DNA from: Ignavibacteria bacterium
GTDB taxonomy: Bacteria > Bacteroidota > Ignavibacteria > OLB7
Assembly (NCBI GenBank): GCA_020635205.1
Contig: JACKAE010000002.1
Span: 372,001 to 436,000 of the forward strand
Direction: 5' to 3'
DNA: 64,000 nt
Shown one piece after another: positions 62,347 through 64,000 of this stretch. Under the pieces are notes generated by a model that saw only the letters and a list, made by a program, of their open reading frames with translations, ran no database searches and was not told the origin of the DNA. A program made the position numbers and the translations under genes. Numbering within the stretch: the stretch's first letter is position 1; every line of letters starts with the position of its first letter.

Positions 62347-62604
62347 ATGCAGAACAGATTCCAAAACCTTGACCATAACCAGGCTTCCGCACTTCTCAAG
62401 AAGAGACTAAGCTGGATAGGGGGAGCCATCGGCATTTTGATGGGACTTCTCTGGGCATTTGTCTCAGCCTGGCTGATTCCGGCATTCCCACGCATTGGCT
62501 CCCCCGTCTTTCTCATCTTTCTCTTTCTTGCTCTCCTCTTGATGGGGTTTGGAGGAATGATGACTGGGCGACGCTACTGGAAGAATATCACGGCGAAACC
62601 GTAA
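62347..62604 (+). CDS. small two-helix membrane protein, unknown function
   Basis: 85 aa from the ATG at 62347 (MQNRFQNLDHNQASALLKKR). A longer frame from 62296 lies partly in repeat-like DNA. Two helices are predicted (WIGGAIGILMGLLWAFVSAW; VFLIFLFLALLLMGFGGMMT). No family recognised. Confidence 0.6.
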   Translation: MQNRFQNLDHNQASALLKKRLSWIGGAIGILMGLLWAFVSAWLIPAFPRIGSPVFLIFLFLALLLMGFGGMMTGRRYWKNITAKP

Positions 62605-62704
62605 CATCTCTTCGCTCTTCTAAGCAGTCCTCCCGAAATTGCTACTTTTGCCCCTTACACCCTGCCCGGAACAATCAACCAACAGGTAGAGAGAGAGAAA
62701 TACC

Positions 62705-63715
62705 ATGAAACTTGTCAGCTATCTCGATAACTCAGAGCAATACCAAGAAGGGGCAGAAGGGAAGCTCGGGCTTCTCCTCGACGATGCTCTCGTTGTTAAC
62801 CTTATGGAAACGGCTCCACGATATTTAGCTGTAGCTGCTATCAGCAACAACGTTCCCCTCACCTCGCTTTCAACAATGCGTGGTCTGTTGGAGGGGGGGG
62901 AAGCCGCTCAAAACTTTGCTCTGGATGTTGCCGCCTGGGCCGATCACCACAGAAGCGATGTCCAGACTGTGTCGATAACCGATGTTCACCTTTTGGCTCC
63001 CGTACCTAAGCCCCCTTCTATGCGGGATGGATATGCCTTCCGCCAACACGTTGAAGCTGCCCGCAGAAATAGGGGAGTGGAGATGATTCCAGAGTTCGAT
63101 CAGTTTCCTGTCTTCTACTTTACAAACCCTTCTTCAGTCTCTGGTCCCGGCGATGTGGAGGTGATGGAGCGCCACTTGGAACGGCTCGACTTTGAATTGG
63201 AGGCGGCGGTTGTTATCGGTAAGACCGGACGGAATATCAAGGCATCAGAGGCTGACGACTATATCTTTGGCTACATGGTCTTCAACGATTGGTCGGCTCG
63301 TGCGATGCAGATGGAGGAGATGAAGCTGAGTCTTGGTCCAGCAAAAGGGAAAGACTTCGCCAACACTTTCGGTCCTTGGCTTGCCACGCGGGATGAACTG
63401 GTAGACAAGCGTTTAGCCGGCGAGAGTGGGGAGCGGTATGATTTAACGATGATCGGTCGCGTGAATGGCGTCGAGGTCTCGCGGGGGAACCTGAAAGATA
63501 TGACCTGGACATTTGCGCAGATTATCGAGCGTGCATCCTACGGCGCAACACTCCGCGCAGGTGACGTGATCGGCTCCGGCACTGTTGGCACTGGATGCTT
63601 CTTAGAACTGAACGGCTCCGGCATCACAAACCAATGGCTGGGTGACGGCGACGAGGTAGAGCTGGAGATCGATCGGCTTGGCACGTTGAAAAACCGCGTG
63701 GTGAAGGTTGGGTAA
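62705..63715 (+). CDS. fumarylacetoacetate hydrolase (FAH) family enzyme
   Basis: 336 aa. The catalytic domain starts near residue 95 (LLAPVPKPPSMRDGYAFRQH). Metal ligands are in the usual places: the Glu pair in RLDFELEAAVVIGKTGRNI and the Asp in YMVFNDWSARAMQMEE. GPAKGKDFANTFGPWLATRD, RASYGATLRAGDVIGSGTVG and TGCFLELNG are conserved. This fold covers fumarylacetoacetase, acylpyruvases, oxaloacetate decarboxylases and 2-hydroxyhepta-diene-dioate isomerases. The 2-keto-acid substrate cannot be told from sequence. Upstream, TACTTTTG at 62643-62650 is a possible -7 element without a clear TTG partner. Confidence 0.9.
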   Translation: MKLVSYLDNSEQYQEGAEGKLGLLLDDALVVNLMETAPRYLAVAAISNNVPLTSLSTMRGLLEGGEAAQNFALDVAAWADHHRSDVQTVSITDVHLLAPVPKPPSMRDGYAFRQHVEAARRNRGVEMIPEFDQFPVFYFTNPSSVSGPGDVEVMERHLERLDFELEAAVVIGKTGRNIKASEADDYIFGYMVFNDWSARAMQMEEMKLSLGPAKGKDFANTFGPWLATRDELVDKRLAGESGERYDLTMIGRVNGVEVSRGNLKDMTWTFAQIIERASYGATLRAGDVIGSGTVGTGCFLELNGSGITNQWLGDGDEVELEIDRLGTLKNRVVKVG

Positions 63716-63753
63716 TCTTATAGAAAATCTTGCTTTGTAAGCACTTTATGTAG

Positions 63754-63785
63754 AAAAGGCATCCGTAAACGCGGATGCCTTTTTT
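63754..63785 (+). terminator. rho-independent terminator
   Basis: 12-bp stem aaaaggcatccg / cggatgcctttt with a 6-nt loop and a T run, 39 bp past the FAH-family gene. Confidence 0.9.
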
Positions 63786-63855
63786 TATGGCAGAACAAAG
63801 AAATGGGCTTCTTTCACTATCAAAACGTTGCTTGAAGTGTTATTGTGGAAGAACA

Positions 63856-64000
63856 ATGAGAAATTTCTACAAGTGCACCATCATAGATCGGCTTCTTGCA
63901 TTGGCTCTGCTTCTTGGCCTTTGGGCTATCGTAAATGGAGAGGCACAGACTGCCGGTGAGGGAACCTCGTTTACGCTCGCTGTTCCCTACCTCTCCCCTT
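63856..64000 (+). CDS. exported protein, 3' end outside window
   Basis: 48 codons are present from the ATG at 63856. MRNFYKCTIIDRLLALALLL then GLWAIVNGEAQ is a signal peptide, followed by GEGTSFTLAVPYLSP, which resembles the mature start of large FCB exported proteins. The ribosome site gtggaaga is upstream. Nothing more can be said without the rest. Confidence 0.7.
   Translation, partial: MRNFYKCTIIDRLLALALLLGLWAIVNGEAQTAGEGTSFTLAVPYLSP

Overview
The window reads as a stretch of ordinary chromosome from an uncultured-type member of the Bacteroidota/Chlorobiota (FCB) group, and its gene style most resembles Kapabacteria/Ignavibacteria. This placement is an inference. It rests on several secreted proteins with type IX secretion (T9SS) type A C-terminal sorting domains, SBBP-type propeller repeats, OmpA-anchored barrels, DUF4382 and DUF3467 proteins, a zinc-finger-less TopA, and three intergenic matches to the Bacteroidota promoter pattern TTG-N19/20-TAnnTTTG. 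I found no rRNA, phage, plasmid, CRISPR array or intact transposase. The only tRNA is tRNA-Leu(GAG) at 26.66 kb.

Layout. 0-6 kb: the 3' part of a large T9SS-exported SBBP/cohesin-like protein, overlapping by ATGA a 687-aa barrel protein with two OmpA domains. 6.1-8.5 kb: a DUF4382 lipoprotein, a small zinc-ribbon protein and an L,D-transpeptidase. 8.9-12.9 kb: rnhB, rlmB, moaC, crcB/fluC and a conserved hypothetical. 13.3-16.3 kb: a T9SS propeller protein facing a decayed T9SS gene with an in-frame TGA. 16.4-18.4 kb: split transketolase. 18.7-25.2 kb: TPR lipoprotein, DUF3467 protein, GH57 glucan-branching enzyme, topA. 25.3-30.6 kb: subtilisin-like lipoprotein, tRNA-Leu, a repeat block, then yajC-ribBA-larA. 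31-37 kb: membrane protein, tgt, two lipoproteins, malQ, small membrane protein, second repeat block.

37-42.9 kb holds the most interesting module. It is a 1083-aa AAA/TPR regulator with a SARP/BTAD-like DNA-binding region at its C-terminus, divergent from a T9SS-exported GH44 glucanase. The 150-bp gap between them has two TCGTCAG heptamers exactly 22 bp apart. 43-50.5 kb: outer-membrane protein, NatAB-like ABC exporter, polytopic membrane protein, conserved hypothetical, alanine dehydrogenase. 50.8-58 kb: a surface-protein cluster with three paralogous lipoproteins, a T9SS BNR protein and an OmpA-like barrel, divergent from an ECF sigma factor and its one-TM partner. 58-64 kb: bacilliredoxin, polyphosphate kinase, YqaA-like membrane protein, small membrane protein, FAH-family enzyme, and the start of another exported protein.

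Intergenic DNA carries several dispersed repeat families: R1 (about 255 bp, three copies), R2 (about 220 bp, two copies, always beside R1), R3 (about 280 bp, two copies with near-perfect 18-bp terminal inverted repeats, MITE-like), GAGTGTATGAGT-type degenerate repeats, and short CACCAAG / TTTGCG / CTTCGG..GTC.TCAG motifs. Together the genes suggest a free-living heterotroph with glycogen metabolism (GH57, MalQ), polyphosphate storage, beta-glucan breakdown and an elaborate cell surface.
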